DNA from: Amblyornis subalaris | Taxonomy: Eukaryota; Chordata; Aves; Passeriformes; Ptilonorhynchidae | Reading direction: 5' to 3' | Length of the DNA: 64,000 bases | Assembly: GCA_018881555.1 (NCBI GenBank) | Contig: JACAXG010000110.1 | Location: 1,135,842 to 1,199,841 of the forward strand | Shown: positions 1 to 14,519 of the stretch, in pieces | Layout: each line of letters opens with the position of its first letter | Position numbering within the stretch: position 1 is the first letter of the stretch | Made by a program: the position numbers and the translations under genes | Notes under the pieces: generated by a model | Seen by the model: only the letters and a program-made list of their open reading frames with translations | The model's database searches: none | What the model was told of the DNA's origin: nothing

Positions 1-2657
1 ACTTAATGTAAGCTTGGCATCCTCCATCATGTCCAGGCCAATTTCCTCCCCCGTGGAACACAAATGAGACAGGGCAGAGAGATCAGAGAATATGAATGCA
101 GTGAGAGTAACACTCAAAACTTGCTCAAAATATGGGAGGGATGGACAGTGAGAAGGGTAAGAATAAGTATCTCCTTATTAAACCCGAGATGAGGAATCTT
201 AGACTAATTAAACTGATTAGGGAAATCCTGGAGCAGAATAGATGTTGGCCTCAAATTTTGCAGGCAAGTAAGATGAAACTGACCCTATCCTCATGAAGAT
301 TAAAGTAGAAAGTATAGGAAAAAAAACCCAATAAAGTTCCACACAAGAAGAGCAACAACAGTAAACAGAAAAAAATGGATAAATCAGATGAGGGAGTTGT
401 TTTATTTCTGAGTTTTTCCTGCTTTGTCTATTTCCAGCTTTTCAAGTCAAGGGAGAGATACCAGAAAGATTAGGTCAGTAGGCATGTGTAAAGGGAGCAT
501 TTCCCAGCTATATGTATTATAGTTTTTCTGTATATTCTCATTTTGTTATTTTCCTATTTCCAGAGAAAGTTGTTCATAAGATCTGAACAATCTGTAAGAC
601 TTAGAGAGAACAAAGCTGAGGCCAATTATATGATATGTGGAAAATGTGTATGTGGAAAAACTCTATGAAAAAATTTGGCAAATGCTATTCCTCAAAGATT
701 AGTGTACACAGAAACATATAAAAGCTATGCATAAAATCATAGCAAATACATAAGAATTCAGTTATTTTGATTTTAGAATGAAAAATCTGGAATGAACTCA
801 CAGGAAGACCTGGCTATTACCATGCAGAGCACTGCAGCATTTTTCAGTCTGGCACTCAGCTCCAGGAATGACACTCCTAGTCCAGAATTAGGCATCTTGG
901 TCTCAGGTGCCCGAGTGATTGGTTTAATTTCTGAATTGAAGCAGAATTAAGGCAGTGATACTGATGAGCATCACAGACTGCTCATTTAGTATCTGCTGAA
1001 CTATGTGGTGATTCCCCTTCTCTTGATATGCTTTATATAAAAATGTGGACACATACACCAATGTCAGAGATTGTAAAATTGGATCATGAAATGAGCACGG
1101 ATTTATTTTGAATGGAAAAAATTGGACTTTGCATATTCCTGGACTGTATAGGTGGAAAAGATTTATTAAAGACTCTGGAGCATACTGTGCATACTGCTTT
1201 GGACACAGATTACAACTTTGTCTAATTTAGGTGGTTTTCTGGCATTCCTTCTACCGCAGTGTCTTGCAGTAGTTTATAAATGGAAATATCTTTCATAAAT
1301 GCTGTTAAGCCAATGGTTTGAGGAAGAATTGAAAAAAATCCCAGTACTCAGCTCTCCCCTTGTAACTTTTCAGTGTCCCTCCAAAATGCAAAAACTTACT
1401 GTAAATGCTGTAAGGTGTTATTTTAATGTGATTAGTAAATGTATTTCTTTCCTCTTATCTCACAAGTAACTTCATTGTTCAGGTTTTTTTACAGGACTAT
1501 CACAGCATTAGCAGCTCCTTCTTTACGGAAAATAGCGTTCTGCTTTGAAGGAGTTATTAAAGGCTCTTCAAAAAGTCCAGCATTTCCCTTTTCCAACTTA
1601 TTTAGGATTGGCTGGTTTTGCATGAAGCTGGTCTGTGCAGCAGTAAGAGCTCTGACCCTCATGTTTGTCCCTAACCTGGAAGTGGTTAGACACTGCAGAT
1701 GGGAAGAAGAAAGGCGAACTACCATATATGTTTGTCCCATTCTTTGCCTAGTTACTGCAAGTTATCCCATCGTAGGCGCTCTTGGAGTCAAAATCCAGGG
1801 CCAGATTAATCTTTTGGTATGACTCAGCAGTTGTTTTTATGTTAGAAGCAATCCTCAACTTCTTCAGTACAAATGTAATAGGAATAGCTTAAAACTATAG
1901 CTAAAAATAATAGCTAAATATAATAGCTAAAAAACCACTTCCCACTAATTCCCACTGCAATCCACTGGCATTCACAAGAGTCCACTGCACTGTTGACTTC
2001 CACACTGAGGCAGCTCAGGAGCATACATATATTGTATTTAGCTGCTCTGCTGTGAGACCTCCCATGAGACAACAGTGATAAAAAGAAGTACTAGGAAAGA
2101 ACAGTTACTGGTTCTCTAGTAATGACCACAGCTATTTGTCAAATGAAGCTCTCAAAGCCTTCTGCCACTTACGCAAAGCTTGGAAGAAAGAGCAAATACC
2201 ATGATGCTTGAGATTTTTAGAACACCTTCATAGTACTTAGTCCTATGTATCTTCTGTTATTCCTCTAAATATTCTTGGGTATACATTCAGTCTTGCATAT
2301 ATTTTTGTTTGCTATTTGGTAAATGGATCCAGCTACAGTCTCAAGATAAAACTAAAGGACTTGCAGTAAAAGATCAAAGGTCACAGTGTAAGTTTTCTAG
2401 CATCAAAAGTATCTTTTTAACATTTACTGAAAACTCAGCTGTGCATTAAAACCACAAACAGCATTTTGTTTCTAAGGAGTCAAAAGATTACCTTTCTTAG
2501 CTATGGGCCTATATTCTGGGAAAAAACGCTGAACTGAAATGTGAACTAGGTTTGGCATACTTCTGTTCCTGCTATAGCCATTAAGTAATTATTAACATCA
2601 ATACTCAAGTTATACTGGAAAAGGATAAGATCCAATTTTTCTCAAAAACTTTCAGGA

Positions 2658-2679
2658 TGAACCATAATATTATGGTTCA
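2658..2679. repeat. Perfect 22-bp palindrome
   Basis: Two 11-bp arms, TGAACCATAAT and ATTATGGTTCA, abut with no spacer and pair perfectly. The outer six bases form an everted pair of GGTTCA-like half-sites. Function is unknown; a chance palindrome in AT-rich DNA is possible. Confidence 0.7.
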
Positions 2680-5600
2680 ACAGACTTGTGCAGTCTATGC
2701 TATCAGTTTTGCAATCTAACATGAAATAAAACCATCCAGGAATATGAAGATGATGATGTGGGACTGTTCACAGATTTTTGAGGGCGAAGGAAGAGCAACT
2801 TGAGCCTGTGTTTGTGGATACATGTACTTGCATGATGAGCCCAGATCAAAAGAGGCCTCATCCTTCATGTGGTCATCACTGGAAGCTCTGATATGGATTC
2901 ACACAGATTCTTGCAGCAACCTTCTGAGGTCTTCAAAGATTAACTTCTCCTAACTTCAGTTTTTCTTTTATTTAAAAACAAAACAAACAAATAAGCAAAT
3001 CCACTCAACACCGCCCCCCCCCTCTGTATTCCCACCATGCCTGAAATTCAATTAGTGGTAATAACTTCTGTGTATTATTTTTGTAAACTTTGTACTTAAT
3101 AGTATATCAAGAGATTTGTCAGCCAAAATAAAAGTACTCTAAGCAAATGGAGTAACAGATAAAGAAATCTACAAGCTTACAGAAAATTCTGGACGTTTAT
3201 TTTTACCTCATTGCATCCACAGTTGATCTACACCATTTCATCCACAGATTAGGTTATCTGGCAATAAATAGAGTAAACTTCTATATAAATTATTGCATTA
3301 ACAGTTTTCTGCATAGATTTAATTATACACTTGACATAACTCTTCGCATACTGATATTCTGTATAAAGTTTGGCTAACAGCAAATACCTAGAGCCAGCTT
3401 AACAGTGTATTTAGAGGACAAACAGATAAACACATAGCGAGGACAAACACAGACAAATATCCCACCTGCAACTGTGTCTCTGTGACAATATTTTTTCTGC
3501 TGTCTTTAAAATAAGGTCTTAAAAGTTTGCCTATTCCCATGCCAGCAAGTGCTCGTCCTGAGTAGTGCAGAAGTTGAAAGTTTAGTTTTGTGGTTTACCA
3601 GATATCATTGGTGTTTCCTAGCAGATGAAATGGGACTGCAAGGGAGGTGTAATTAAGCATTAATTATTTCATAATTCAAGGATATGCATAACTCAGTTTA
3701 AATTTGTGTAAGTTCACACCTTCACTGCAGCTGGTACAAATTCTAAGGCCAAAGTATCTTTTAATAAATTCACGAAAATATAGTATATTTTAGAAAAATA
3801 TATTTTACAGCTACTTCCACCACTGTAGGGCTGCTTATTCCCTTAGTCTTGGCTCATACTTCTTCTGGAGATTTATTTTTAAGCATCACCTGTGGGTATA
3901 GCCTGTCCTTTCTATTTAAAGTCTAGACACAGGGTATTTCTATTTCTCATTTTCCAAAAGCTGTCCCTGGGCCATTCTCTTTCTCTGTGCCCTGATAGTA
4001 TGTCTGACTTTCAGAGATGAGAATTGGGATTCTCTCTGAATAGGCTTGGGGGAGGGTACAGGGGTAACCTTTGCTCTTGCTCTGCCCCAGAATCTCAGCT
4101 TTGCACATGAATGAATGCTTTTCTATTGGGGTCTTTCTTTTGGGGGATGAAACAAATTAACTGCAAAAGGGAATTCACTTTGTGCACTGTTTCTGCAAAG
4201 GTTTTCTCTGAGACTCCATGAAAAAAAAGAAATTCAGAAGCTTAAAACGCCCAGTGCAAAACTTTCAGAACAAGCAGGGCAGCCCAGCATTCCTCATGCT
4301 CTACTCTACAGTAAATCACAAAAATCTCTTACACACAAAAATCACTTACCAGCTACATGGTTTCTTACCAAAGATGGGATGTAAAATGCATTAGTGTAAT
4401 TCTTCTGAAGTCCAACTGAATTTGAAGATTAGAAGTTTTCTGTTTCCTTAATCGCTGCTCTCCAGCTAAGGACAGAGACCAGTTGTTTTTTTTTTTCTTT
4501 TTAATTCAAGAATTTGGGGAATTTGCTGGAATATGATATGCAGAAAAGGATATTTTTATCTTGAGAACAGGACTCTGGGTGACAAAATGTACATGCTCTC
4601 TATTAAGTATGATTAGATACTATGAAGGTTTTTCTCAAAAAAATCCTCGTTATGCTTGTGCTATAGATGTGACATATGTCCTAGTAAATGTGCCTGGATG
4701 GATGCATTGCTACCAAAGCGTCTTCTGCCTCTTGCTCACATTTAGGCTTCTAAGCATCTCAGAAGTTCCTCTAGTTTTCTTCGTCTATGTATTTTACATG
4801 AAACACAAGAATTAATCTTGTGCGACTCAATATGAAAAAGCTGTAGAAAAAGATGACCATTGTTTGTGTTTTCCTGGCTATGAAGTATTTAATATTACAC
4901 TTATTAAATCTTACAGCATTTTCAGGTGAGCCAGTGACACTGTGATCAGCAATAATGAGTGCTGCCCCTTGTCCATTGACAACAAACTGCCATCAGCAGT
5001 GGGATCAACGATACGTCATGGCTATTCTAATTCTGTCTCCCTTCTGATCCTGTTCAAGGAGAAAGTGAATTCTTCCCCTGACCTCTGAGACACATTAAAA
5101 ATATTAATGGTAAATATCTGCATTATTACTGGTATGCATATCCAATCCAGTGGTTTTTACCTCTTAGTCTATTAAAGACCTTTGCAAATATAGGAAGCAA
5201 TTTGCTGTAGATGAGCTGGCAAGGTCTCATGGGTTTAGTGACTTCAATGCATATTAAAAGAATTATACTCTTTTATTCAGGTCTACTTATATGGATTTAA
5301 ATATAGATTTGTTTCATAAAATGATATATACGTATAAATGTAAATTGTGCATATACTGGTACTGGAAGGGTAGGCACGGCTACTCTTTAAATTCATTATT
5401 TTATTTTCTATAAAATAGTGCTTTGCTATATAAAAAAATCCACCACACCTGATCTTATTGTTAAAGTACTGTCATTAAACTCAGATTCCTAGCTTTTCTC
5501 ATCTTTGTTTTTGGACAAGCTTTTTCTGAAATATTCAGATGGTTTGATACTAGTGAACTTACAAGCACCATAGATTTGCAATTAAGAAGTCCTAATAGCT

Positions 5601-8600
5601 GAGAATGGGGAAAGGGCTCTCCCCTTGCTGAATATGCATCAAGATTCAGCGTTTCTGGCAGGGGCACAGGCCCTTGAGATCTAGACTATCCAAATTATTT
5701 TTTTAAACACAGTCGAATTTAACTTGGACTAATTAACTGTATAGTTGGAAGGTAATTTGCATAAGTAATAAACACTGCTTTTTACCCCTTTGGGAAAAAA
5801 TAAAAGTAAGTAAAAGAAATTCCCCTTTTAAAATACAGGGTGGGGTGGGTTGATATGCTTCTTACTCATCTTTATTCCTTTTATTTTACTAAATTGAACA
5901 TACTTAACTGTTTTTTCATAATACAAGATCAGAATCTCTGTACAAATATTACAACTTTGTCAGAATAGCTAATTTTTATTTCCCAGCTTCACACTTGGTC
6001 ATCAGGCAATCATCCCACATCAGGCAGCACAGTACTTTAAACCTCTGAGCTATAAAGACACAGACTGGCCAGCTGGAAGCAAAATAGGTTTCCCCTTACC
6101 CATTGCCAATACTTCTGGACTCAACCAATTCCCTGAAGAAAAATGACTATATACTTGGCACACAGCAGCTGCTAAATTTAAATTCCTCCTGCCTGTTATA
6201 TACTAAGCTTTCTATCTGATTCAACACTGAGCTCCTATGACTTGGCCAGCTTCTATTCAGAAAGGGATCTTAGCCATCAATAAATTTACTGAAAATGATG
6301 CTTTGCTTTTCTTTCCATCATAGTACTAAAAGGAAGTTTCAGTGAAATAGAATGAGTGGCAGATACAGCCAACCTAACATGCCATCAACAAAAATTTTGA
6401 CTATTACCTGCACCACTCCACATCTGATTGCACTGCTTCATTTCTCTTACGATTTACAGGTGTCTGTAGCAACGTGCATGTTTAACCAGCAAACCTGAAC
6501 TGAATGCAAATTTTCTAGAAAGGTTTGGAAGAGGAAAGTAGTCTGAATAGTCACTTTCATGGAAATGAAAAAAATTTTATTTGGGGTTCTCAGCTATTCC
6601 TGGGACTAGATAAGATTCATCCAACATCTTATGGAAGACTCACTGTACCCCTCTCTTGCAATTCTTTAAAGTGCGTGCCACTAAAATGAAGAAACACTGT
6701 CTTTGTGGTTCAGCAGACATTTATTTGATCCACATGTTTAAGAGTTCTCCGATGTCCATTTATTCTAGAGAAAACTTAGTTGCAGGATTTGTATCTCTAT
6801 CTCAAATTAGATTATGTTATAAACTAGCCATGTGTGTTGCAAGCCTGATGGAAACTGGATAGCAGGTAAGTATGAACAACTTTGGCTTAAGAAATCAATA
6901 TTAAAATGCAACTGTTGTAGAAACAGAAGCATAATTTTCTGATACTGTGAACAGTGAAGTCAAGCTAATTTTGTTTGGTTCCAGTAAAATAGGACTGCCT
7001 TCTTTATTTTTACTAGTCTAATTTTGACATATAGCACTGTGTAACTGCGTCCAGTTTTCATTATTGCTACAAACCCTTCCTACGTTGAAGCAAGATGGAA
7101 GGACCCATTAAAACATCTTATAGACAACCTTAGTATGTATACTAAAATTTAGGTGAGTGTATTCTAACTTGACAGGAAAAGAATTGTTGTCATATGGTCA
7201 GAGTCATTATGCATACCCCTGAAATTAAAAAGAAAACAAAGAGAGGTTTTTCTGCTGCATTTTTAGAGCAAGAACTTCAGAACTGGTTTTTTTTACTTTA
7301 CTTTACTTTTTCATATTTCTAGTGTCTACTCCATAAGAAGTCAGAGTCAATATAGGTCACAATTTTTCTTGAATAAAATAACATTTTAGCAGAAAAGAGT
7401 CTTTATCCAATTCAAATGCTGTTCAGGTTGCACTGCTTCTATTGCTGTCTCCTTCCTTTCCAATACACCATTTGTGTTTAGGGCCATAAAGACTCCACAA
7501 AAGTGAGCTTATCCACCTGTGATCAAATCTTTGGGCTTATATCCACCTGTGGTTAGTCTGTTACAGTGTTCACAGCTTTCGTCTCCTTTCTTTGGTTTTA
7601 AGGGTTTAGGAATAGTGATAGTGAAGTTGAAAAGAGTCATCTATTCAATTAAAAAAATTCATGCTTCTTCCTATCAAATAATGAGACAAAATACAATCTT
7701 CTGTTGAACAGTACATCCAGAGCACTTAGCTGACATGTGAGAGACCCAGTTTCATGATTCTGCTTCCAATAAGTCAGTACTGTTTAGAGTAACTGGAACT
7801 GATGTAACATTAAACTGGGGTGAGATCTATGCTTGTCTGGTGAATTGGTTCGTTGTCCTGGCATTCAATAACACAAACCAAGGTTCTCACCTTTGCTTTG
7901 CTCTAAGGTTTTAGACATCATATCTAGGAGCACTTATTGAGCTGTGGTTCCTTCTTTTTTTTTTTTTTTTTTATTTTTGCCTTTGTAGAGCTGACAAACC
8001 TTTCCATAGCAAGAATACAGAACGAAAATCAAAAAAGTTAGCTATTGGTTCCACCTACAATGGAGTACTGAAAGATTTTCAGATATTCCATTGCAATATT
8101 TACAGAACTTTGTATAAATTCAACTTTTTGAAAAGTTGCTCTTTTCCAGTTTTCTTATTTTTCATAAAGAGAGGGAATACAATTTGTACTGTGCTCCTAA
8201 AAATTGATCTGCCAGACTGAAGAATGTTAGTAATCAGCAAGAAGAACTACAAAACTTTCGTAAAGAAAATGTGCTCCCTTTCAAACTTTTAACTCGTAAC
8301 TGGTGGGTTTTTTAAAATAAATAAGGATAGATATCAATACTAAATAAATAGCAAATAGTAATGTAGTACCTAGCTGTGCTTGGTCTTTGATCCACAGTTT
8401 TCCTGGTATACAAACTGCAAAGAAACTCCGGACATTCCACATGCTTAAAAATCTGGTCATTCGCTTAGGCTAGTGACTAAATACAGAGCAAAGTGTGGGC
8501 CACCAATTAATATGTGCTGGTTTTCAACACCTTTCAAAAAAATGTTATTTGATTTTGTGATTGTAATTACTTTTTCCACCTCCCCAGTTTTGTGTGTGGC

Positions 8601-8761
8601 AGTTTGCCTCATACCAAAATATGTTGTTGAGAAAATTATGTAGCTTTCTGATGGAAATAAATTCTTCTGTTCTGGAAGGCCCAATAAAAGCTGTGACCTG
8701 GAACCCTACGGCCTGTTTGCACAATCTTTTTAAAAAATATTTTCCCTATCTCTGTGAAAAT

Positions 8762-8820
8762 ACATTTCACATATATTTCACTATCTATATTTCACTATCT
8801 ATTTCACTATTTTCACTATG
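8762..8820. repeat. Short tandem repeat (TTTCACTATCT-like)
   Basis: Four to five imperfect copies of an ATTTCACTATCT unit of about 11-14 bp follow one another. This is a minor local duplication with no associated gene. Confidence 0.6.
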
Positions 8821-11800
8821 ACCTCACAGAGTAGGCTAGTAGGAAGAAAAGGATAACAGAATCTGAGGCCTGCAAGAGAGGCCCACCATTTTCTACCCTG
8901 TGAATCTTTCTTTTGGTAGTGTTTTAGCATTTTCCAGCTGGAGCTGGCATGCAGATTCACCCACAGCACCTTCAGACTTCCCACATAAGGTCCAGATTCC
9001 TGTTCCTGTGCAGGTACAGGATTATCAGGGTAAGTTGTCCCTCATCTTTTTTCCATGTTGATATAGGAAGACAAGGTAGATCTTCTGTGTAATAGTAAGT
9101 GTTCTCTGGTCTGTTGGTTTCATAGGCTAATATTCTGACAAATGTTCCACTGAAAGAGGGAGAGCTGAGTAATTCACAGAGCTCAGCTCTGCATCTCATC
9201 TCCATCCACAACTTCGTCACTTTAGCAGCTCAGGTGTGCACCTGTCACAGTTTGATGTTCATGCTGATGATTTGCTTCTCTGGAGTCACCATGAAGGCAC
9301 AGATGAACTACCTCCCCAGCACATATTGTGGTATGGTGTCCAGATCAAAAAATTTACAGGGAATGCAAGAGTTTTTTTCTCCATAGAGACTTACCAGGTC
9401 CTTTGAGTTTCCTGGACGCTAGAAATGGCAGAGGGATCCTCTGGAAGTATTTACCTCCTTGTTTTTTGCAGCAGCAGCCTTCTGATCAGATGAAGTTTGG
9501 CTGCTCAGAATGAGAAGGTACCTGAAGACCCAAGATGATTCTCAGTAGGTGTTGATCTGTTTTCCACTGGTTAAGACATGACATAATGAGCTGCTGGAGG
9601 AGGATGCTCTTCCCAAATACCTTCCAATGCGTTAGGAAGTGATTCAGTGTGACTCTACACACTTTCTTTCACAATTTTACAATATAATGAGTTATTTACA
9701 CTTTTATTATTAAGAAATAATATATGAACTAATAATCCCATGTTTATAAGGAAGGTTTTGGAAAAGTCTAAAGAAGAAACACATATCCTGAACTGAAAAC
9801 TTTCCATTATTCTGAGTGAAGAGCAATTGCAGGCAGTGTCCTACTCACAAACCAGGTAAAATTCTGCATCTGGTAACTTCCGTGATGGCAAAGGGACCAT
9901 TTCTTGCCCCTCAGCTTCCTCTGGAGACTTCTTTAAGAAAAAAAGAGATGCATCCTTCAGAATTGTCTCAGCAACCAAACGACAATATTTTTTGAATAGA
10001 AGAGAATATAGCTTTGAAGAGAAAATCTACACAGAAAACAGTGCCACAGAGAAAGCAACTGGATAGAGGCTTAGAGCCACAGAGAGGTCTGTTTTGAGTT
10101 ACAACAGGGTTTGGGAACACCCCAAGTTGTGAATACTGCTTGACCTAGAAGGTGCAGATTTTGGAAGGAGAAATGCAAGAAGAAAGAAAACAGAAAACAT
10201 AAAAGAGAAAGTCGAGAGCAAAATATAAAAAAAGTTAATTGATCACATCCTGTCTTATCCTCTAATTACCAATTTTTTTAAAGGAATAGTGATTATAAAC
10301 AAAAATACTCTACCTTAGTATCTAGCTGTCATATAGAATACTAATAAAGCATTGCAATGATTACTTACTGCTTAAGTTTAGTTGAAAAAACCTCTCAATA
10401 AACAATGAAATTTTGAACCCTTTTACTACTGTCAGGAAATCAAAGGGTTTCCTTAGTCATGCAAAAAGCAGGCATAGATCTTTGAAACAAAACATTTTTG
10501 TGGGAAAAATATAGCACTCTAATTAGTATATTAAAAATATTCTCTTTGGTGTCACTCAGCTGATTTTTATCTTACAGACAACTGTGTAGTTTGCTACTAA
10601 TCTGCCAAACACCCATATATGAGAATTTTTCATATAAGCCTGATCCCTGCCGTACATATGCATGTTTACAGGAAAGCCACACACTAGTATTATTCATTTT
10701 TACTTCTTAAATTGAGTTCTGAACTGCAATCACAAGTCAGATGTTTGAAAGGGTAACCCATCAGCTTGAAGCACCGATTATTTCAGTGTCTATTTTTTTT
10801 CTAGGTAGTCTTGCTTTTTAAAATTGGCACTGGGTTTCTGTCACCTCAAGGAATTATGTGGATGTTGATTACCATCCAGATTGCATTTTTTAATAAAAGC
10901 AGCTGGAAAACAACCTTGCTAAAATGTTGCAAAGATAACTTTGTTCAGCAGTCATGATAAGGCTTCTTTGATGCTGCAGTAAATCCAGTGGGATGGTTTC
11001 ATCCCTGGTATAGCCCCACGGACTGTCTTATCTCCAGTGGAAAAGAACTTCAGCAGGAATTAATTTGGCAGAGTAAAATAACTCTCTTTTGATTTAAGGT
11101 GAAGGTTTACATCTAACTGCTGGTAGTTCTACATGGAGCTAGCTGATTTGGTTTAGTACATTCCTGGCACAGTGTAGGAAACTTCTCATTGTAAGCACTA
11201 TTCCTATCATACATCATTCTGGGGCTCTGTCTGTCCTCTCCCAATTTACTCTGGTTTATGTGACTTGGCTCTCTGAAAAGGGCTGCTTCTCTTGCAGTAA
11301 CTCACAGTTGATGTAGTGATGTAATATTTCATAAAATTAATATCTGTGTTACATTATAAAATTTGAATGCTGCTGCAGCTACGCTCTTCTTGATGTAGAG
11401 CAGACACTGTTTGACTAACAGTCAAGACACAGTTGTTATTCTCAGCCTTCACTGTTTCTGAACTGTAACCCATACATGAGAGCTTTCTTTCTAGGTTAAT
11501 CACCTCTTAAGTTAGCAGTCCAGAGACTTGCAAATGTTTTTTAAATTCAGCTTTGTTGTTACTGCCCATGTCAGTCCTAGCTGTAGAGGGAAATTTACAT
11601 TCAAATTTATGTGTTGTTCTTAGCAGAATTCTGCTGGGACCCTCACATATGCAGTTATGGTCTTATTTTTATGCCTTCGCCAGTTCTTCAATATTTTGTC
11701 TTCCCAAATAATAGATTATATGCAATGTTGCCAGAATCGTGTCATATACAAGGAACTTTGATCCAGTTACAGCCTTAGCCTTCATAAGCAAAGAGCTTAA

Positions 11801-13167
11801 TTAAAATTAAGCTTCTGTTTGCAATCAGGGCTTGTCCTGCAGTTAGAGCCATCTGGGAACTACCTGATAAAGTCTAGTCGAATTTTTAATTTGCAAAACA
11901 GGTAGGAGAACTAATCTGAACAAACTAACTTTAAATTCAGCTCAGCTGAACAGTTTCACCTTTCCATCATGAAACACACATCTGCTCCCTTTCTCCCTAA
12001 TGTGAGCTTCATTCACATTAACCTCAGTCTTCAGATTCTTCCTTCAAATACAACAAATTAATTTCTTAGTTTTCTAGTTGCAGTTCACTTGTGTAAAACT
12101 ATAAGCAACATGTTCCTGAATCTAATAAAAATACAACTTTTAATGCAATGACTTTCACAAAACAAAACCTTTTAAGAGTGAAGTAGACACAAACACAGAA
12201 AGAAATCATACCGAAATAGAAGCACACTGCCCATTCAAATAAAAACTTACATGCAACTGCAATAAGTTATGCATACACAGTAGCATTTTAAGTTTGTTCT
12301 TTGGCAACATTTCATAAAAATTAATAATCATAAGAGTTTTACAGTCAGTGCAAATAGTCATAAAATTAATCAGTCTGCTAAATGAAAGCAATAGAAGTAG
12401 CAATGAACTTTTATAATAGATATCAACTTTAAGCACTGTAATTTGTTTCTGTGGATAATTTAGTGTTCTAGTAAAGATGTGTCTAGATCATGTCACCAAG
12501 TATAATTGCTTGCCTCACCACCAGTCAAAATTGTTCTGTGTTCTAGTAAATGAAATAAAACACAACCACTTTATAATCTTAAGGAAACTTAAGCAAACAA
12601 TTGTTAGGGAAATGAAAAGACTAGTTATTTATCAAATAAACTGGAACACTAATCTAGTTTCGTTTGTGTTCTAAGTCCTTCTGCCTGAAACAAATCTCCT
12701 GCAACTCATTTAAATGCAACCTAAATTAAAATTAGAATAGGAATACCACCAATATTACATTTATCTTGGCTAGCTATAATCAAAAGTTCATTTGCAAGCA
12801 CCTGCAAGCAGCATCTGTTGCCAAATAGAGAAGGCAAGATTATGTTTCATTTGACACAATAAATTTTCTAAAGTGCAGAATTTAAAACGTTTGCAGAACA
12901 AAGAACTTCTTGTAACCATGACTGATTATAATTACGAGTAGTTCGGCACTGCTGAGGTACCTTGGAATGCTCATTGTTTAACCTGGAAACAATCTCCTAA
13001 AATATAGTGTATTACCTGAGCATATGCACAAAATAAAGAGTTTCATTGTCTTAATCACTCCTATGTCATGCTTGGAAATAAGTAAAAGTATTGTGATCAA
13101 AATTTTTTGTACTAAAACAGTTTGAAGCAAAATAAATAAATAAGCCAATAAAGTAAAAATGCAACAA

Positions 13168-13300
13168 GGACAAAAAAAACCCCAACCCAACCCAACCAAC
13201 CAACCAAACCAAAGGAAAAAAACACCCCCAAACAAAAACCAACAACAAAAAAAACCACACAAAAAACCCCCAACAGACCAAATCCAGTAAATCAAACCAA
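13168..13300. repeat. A/C-rich low-complexity tract, G-rich on minus strand
   Basis: The plus strand is nearly all A and C, with AACCC and AACC runs. The minus strand therefore carries closely spaced GG and GGG runs separated by T, a potential G-quadruplex sequence. Open frames predicted across it are compositional artefacts. Confidence 0.7.
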
Positions 13301-14376
13301 AACACTGACAAAAAATAACTTTCTCTCAGAAAATACATGGACTTGCTAGCATTTTTGAATACGTAACTATGAAAGATGACTTGAAGACTTAAACAGGTAT
13401 AAGACTGTTATATGCTTTTTACTGGACTTTTCCTTTTTTAAAAAGGCTTCAAATACAGTATAAGATACAGAAAATGTAGTGTCATTGTACCAAAATACTA
13501 ACAAACATTCAAGGATTCAAGACAGGCTTATTTTTCCAAGATTATATTGTATGCCTGTAACTAGCTACAGCCATCTTCATTAGCATCACCTGCACTCTCT
13601 CATAAACCACAAACATGTGTATTTCTGCCAAGACTTTACATCCAGAAACTTTTATGCCAACTTTCAAAATCACAATTTTTTTTTTATGCAGCAAAATGCA
13701 GATAAATACAGCAGCTGCATTTAATGCCACCATCAAAAGTTGAAAATCTGCAGAACAATTTAGTTATTTGTCTAGGAAACCACATCAGTAAGTTTGTCCC
13801 AACACCGTCTTTTTCGGAGTTGAGTTTGTGAAGGCAGGCATGGTCTGCTCTTCCTTGTAACCTTGTACCACCACATGCAAAAAGGTGTTCATGTTGCTAG
13901 ATCAATTTCCTCACAATATGAAGTTTGCTGTACTGATGTATTCCAAAATACCAGAAGAGTCAAGGGCTCTGCACAGCATGCACAGTCCAGAAGAAACACT
14001 ACTGTATAATTAGTAATTTTTTTTCCTCTTCATATAATGCCAGTTTGGATCCCACCAAATCTGAATGGCAAGTAGTGCTGCCTCGGGGTGAGATTTTCTA
14101 CTGAAACAGTCACAACGGAAAGCCCCAGTCTCCGAGATTTGGCCTCTGATTCAGTAGGTGATTGCTCATCCATGAATTATGCCCCAGATACTGACACAGT
14201 TGTGACTGTCATCTTATTCTTAATGTCCTTGTTTAAAAGACAGGTGTCTGCCAAGGAAGGCGGGAACCTTCCTGGAATGGGAAAAATGACCCCCTCCCTC
14301 CAAATTATTAAAAGCTTGAAATTACAAGGCTTTCAGGCAAAGATATGGGAAAAACTAATAACAGTTCTTTACTAGG

Positions 14377-14432
14377 AGATATATATAGATATCGATATAG
14401 ATAGATAGCTAGATAGATAGATGTAGAGATAC
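14377..14432. repeat. GATA microsatellite
   Basis: An imperfect GATA/TAGA array of about 55 bp directly flanks the GC-rich island that follows. Confidence 0.85.
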
Positions 14433-14519
14433 ATAATGAGACAGACAAACAGCAACAACACACAACCAGAAAACCCAATAACAGCCTTTTCTTGCCTGTT
14501 GAGCAATGTCCCTTTTTTG

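Larger units (their letters stand above)
1..14376. other. Intergenic AT-rich region, no gene recognised
   Basis: I find no exon chain, no RNA gene and no clear transposon in this stretch. The open frames present (for example the overlapping ones at 1439-1822 plus and 1489-1740 minus) have no domain, no splice context and no resemblance to a family I know. It contains a 22-bp perfect palindrome at 2658-2679, a short TTTCACTATCT tandem array near 8762-8820, an A/C-rich low-complexity tract at 13168-13300 and several homopolymer runs. In the human gene order the 5' end of ADAMTS6 faces CENPK, so distal regulatory DNA of ADAMTS6 could lie here; that is inference. Confidence 0.6.

Noticed and set aside
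1439..1822. Overlapping open frames of 127 codons (plus) and 83 codons (minus, 1489-1740)
   Set aside because: Neither shows a domain, a Kozak context, splice continuity or a family resemblance; they lie on opposite strands over the same bases.
12978..13338. Two minus-strand frames rich in Phe, Trp, Gly and Leu that look like membrane proteins
   Set aside because: They are translations of the A/C-rich low-complexity tract.
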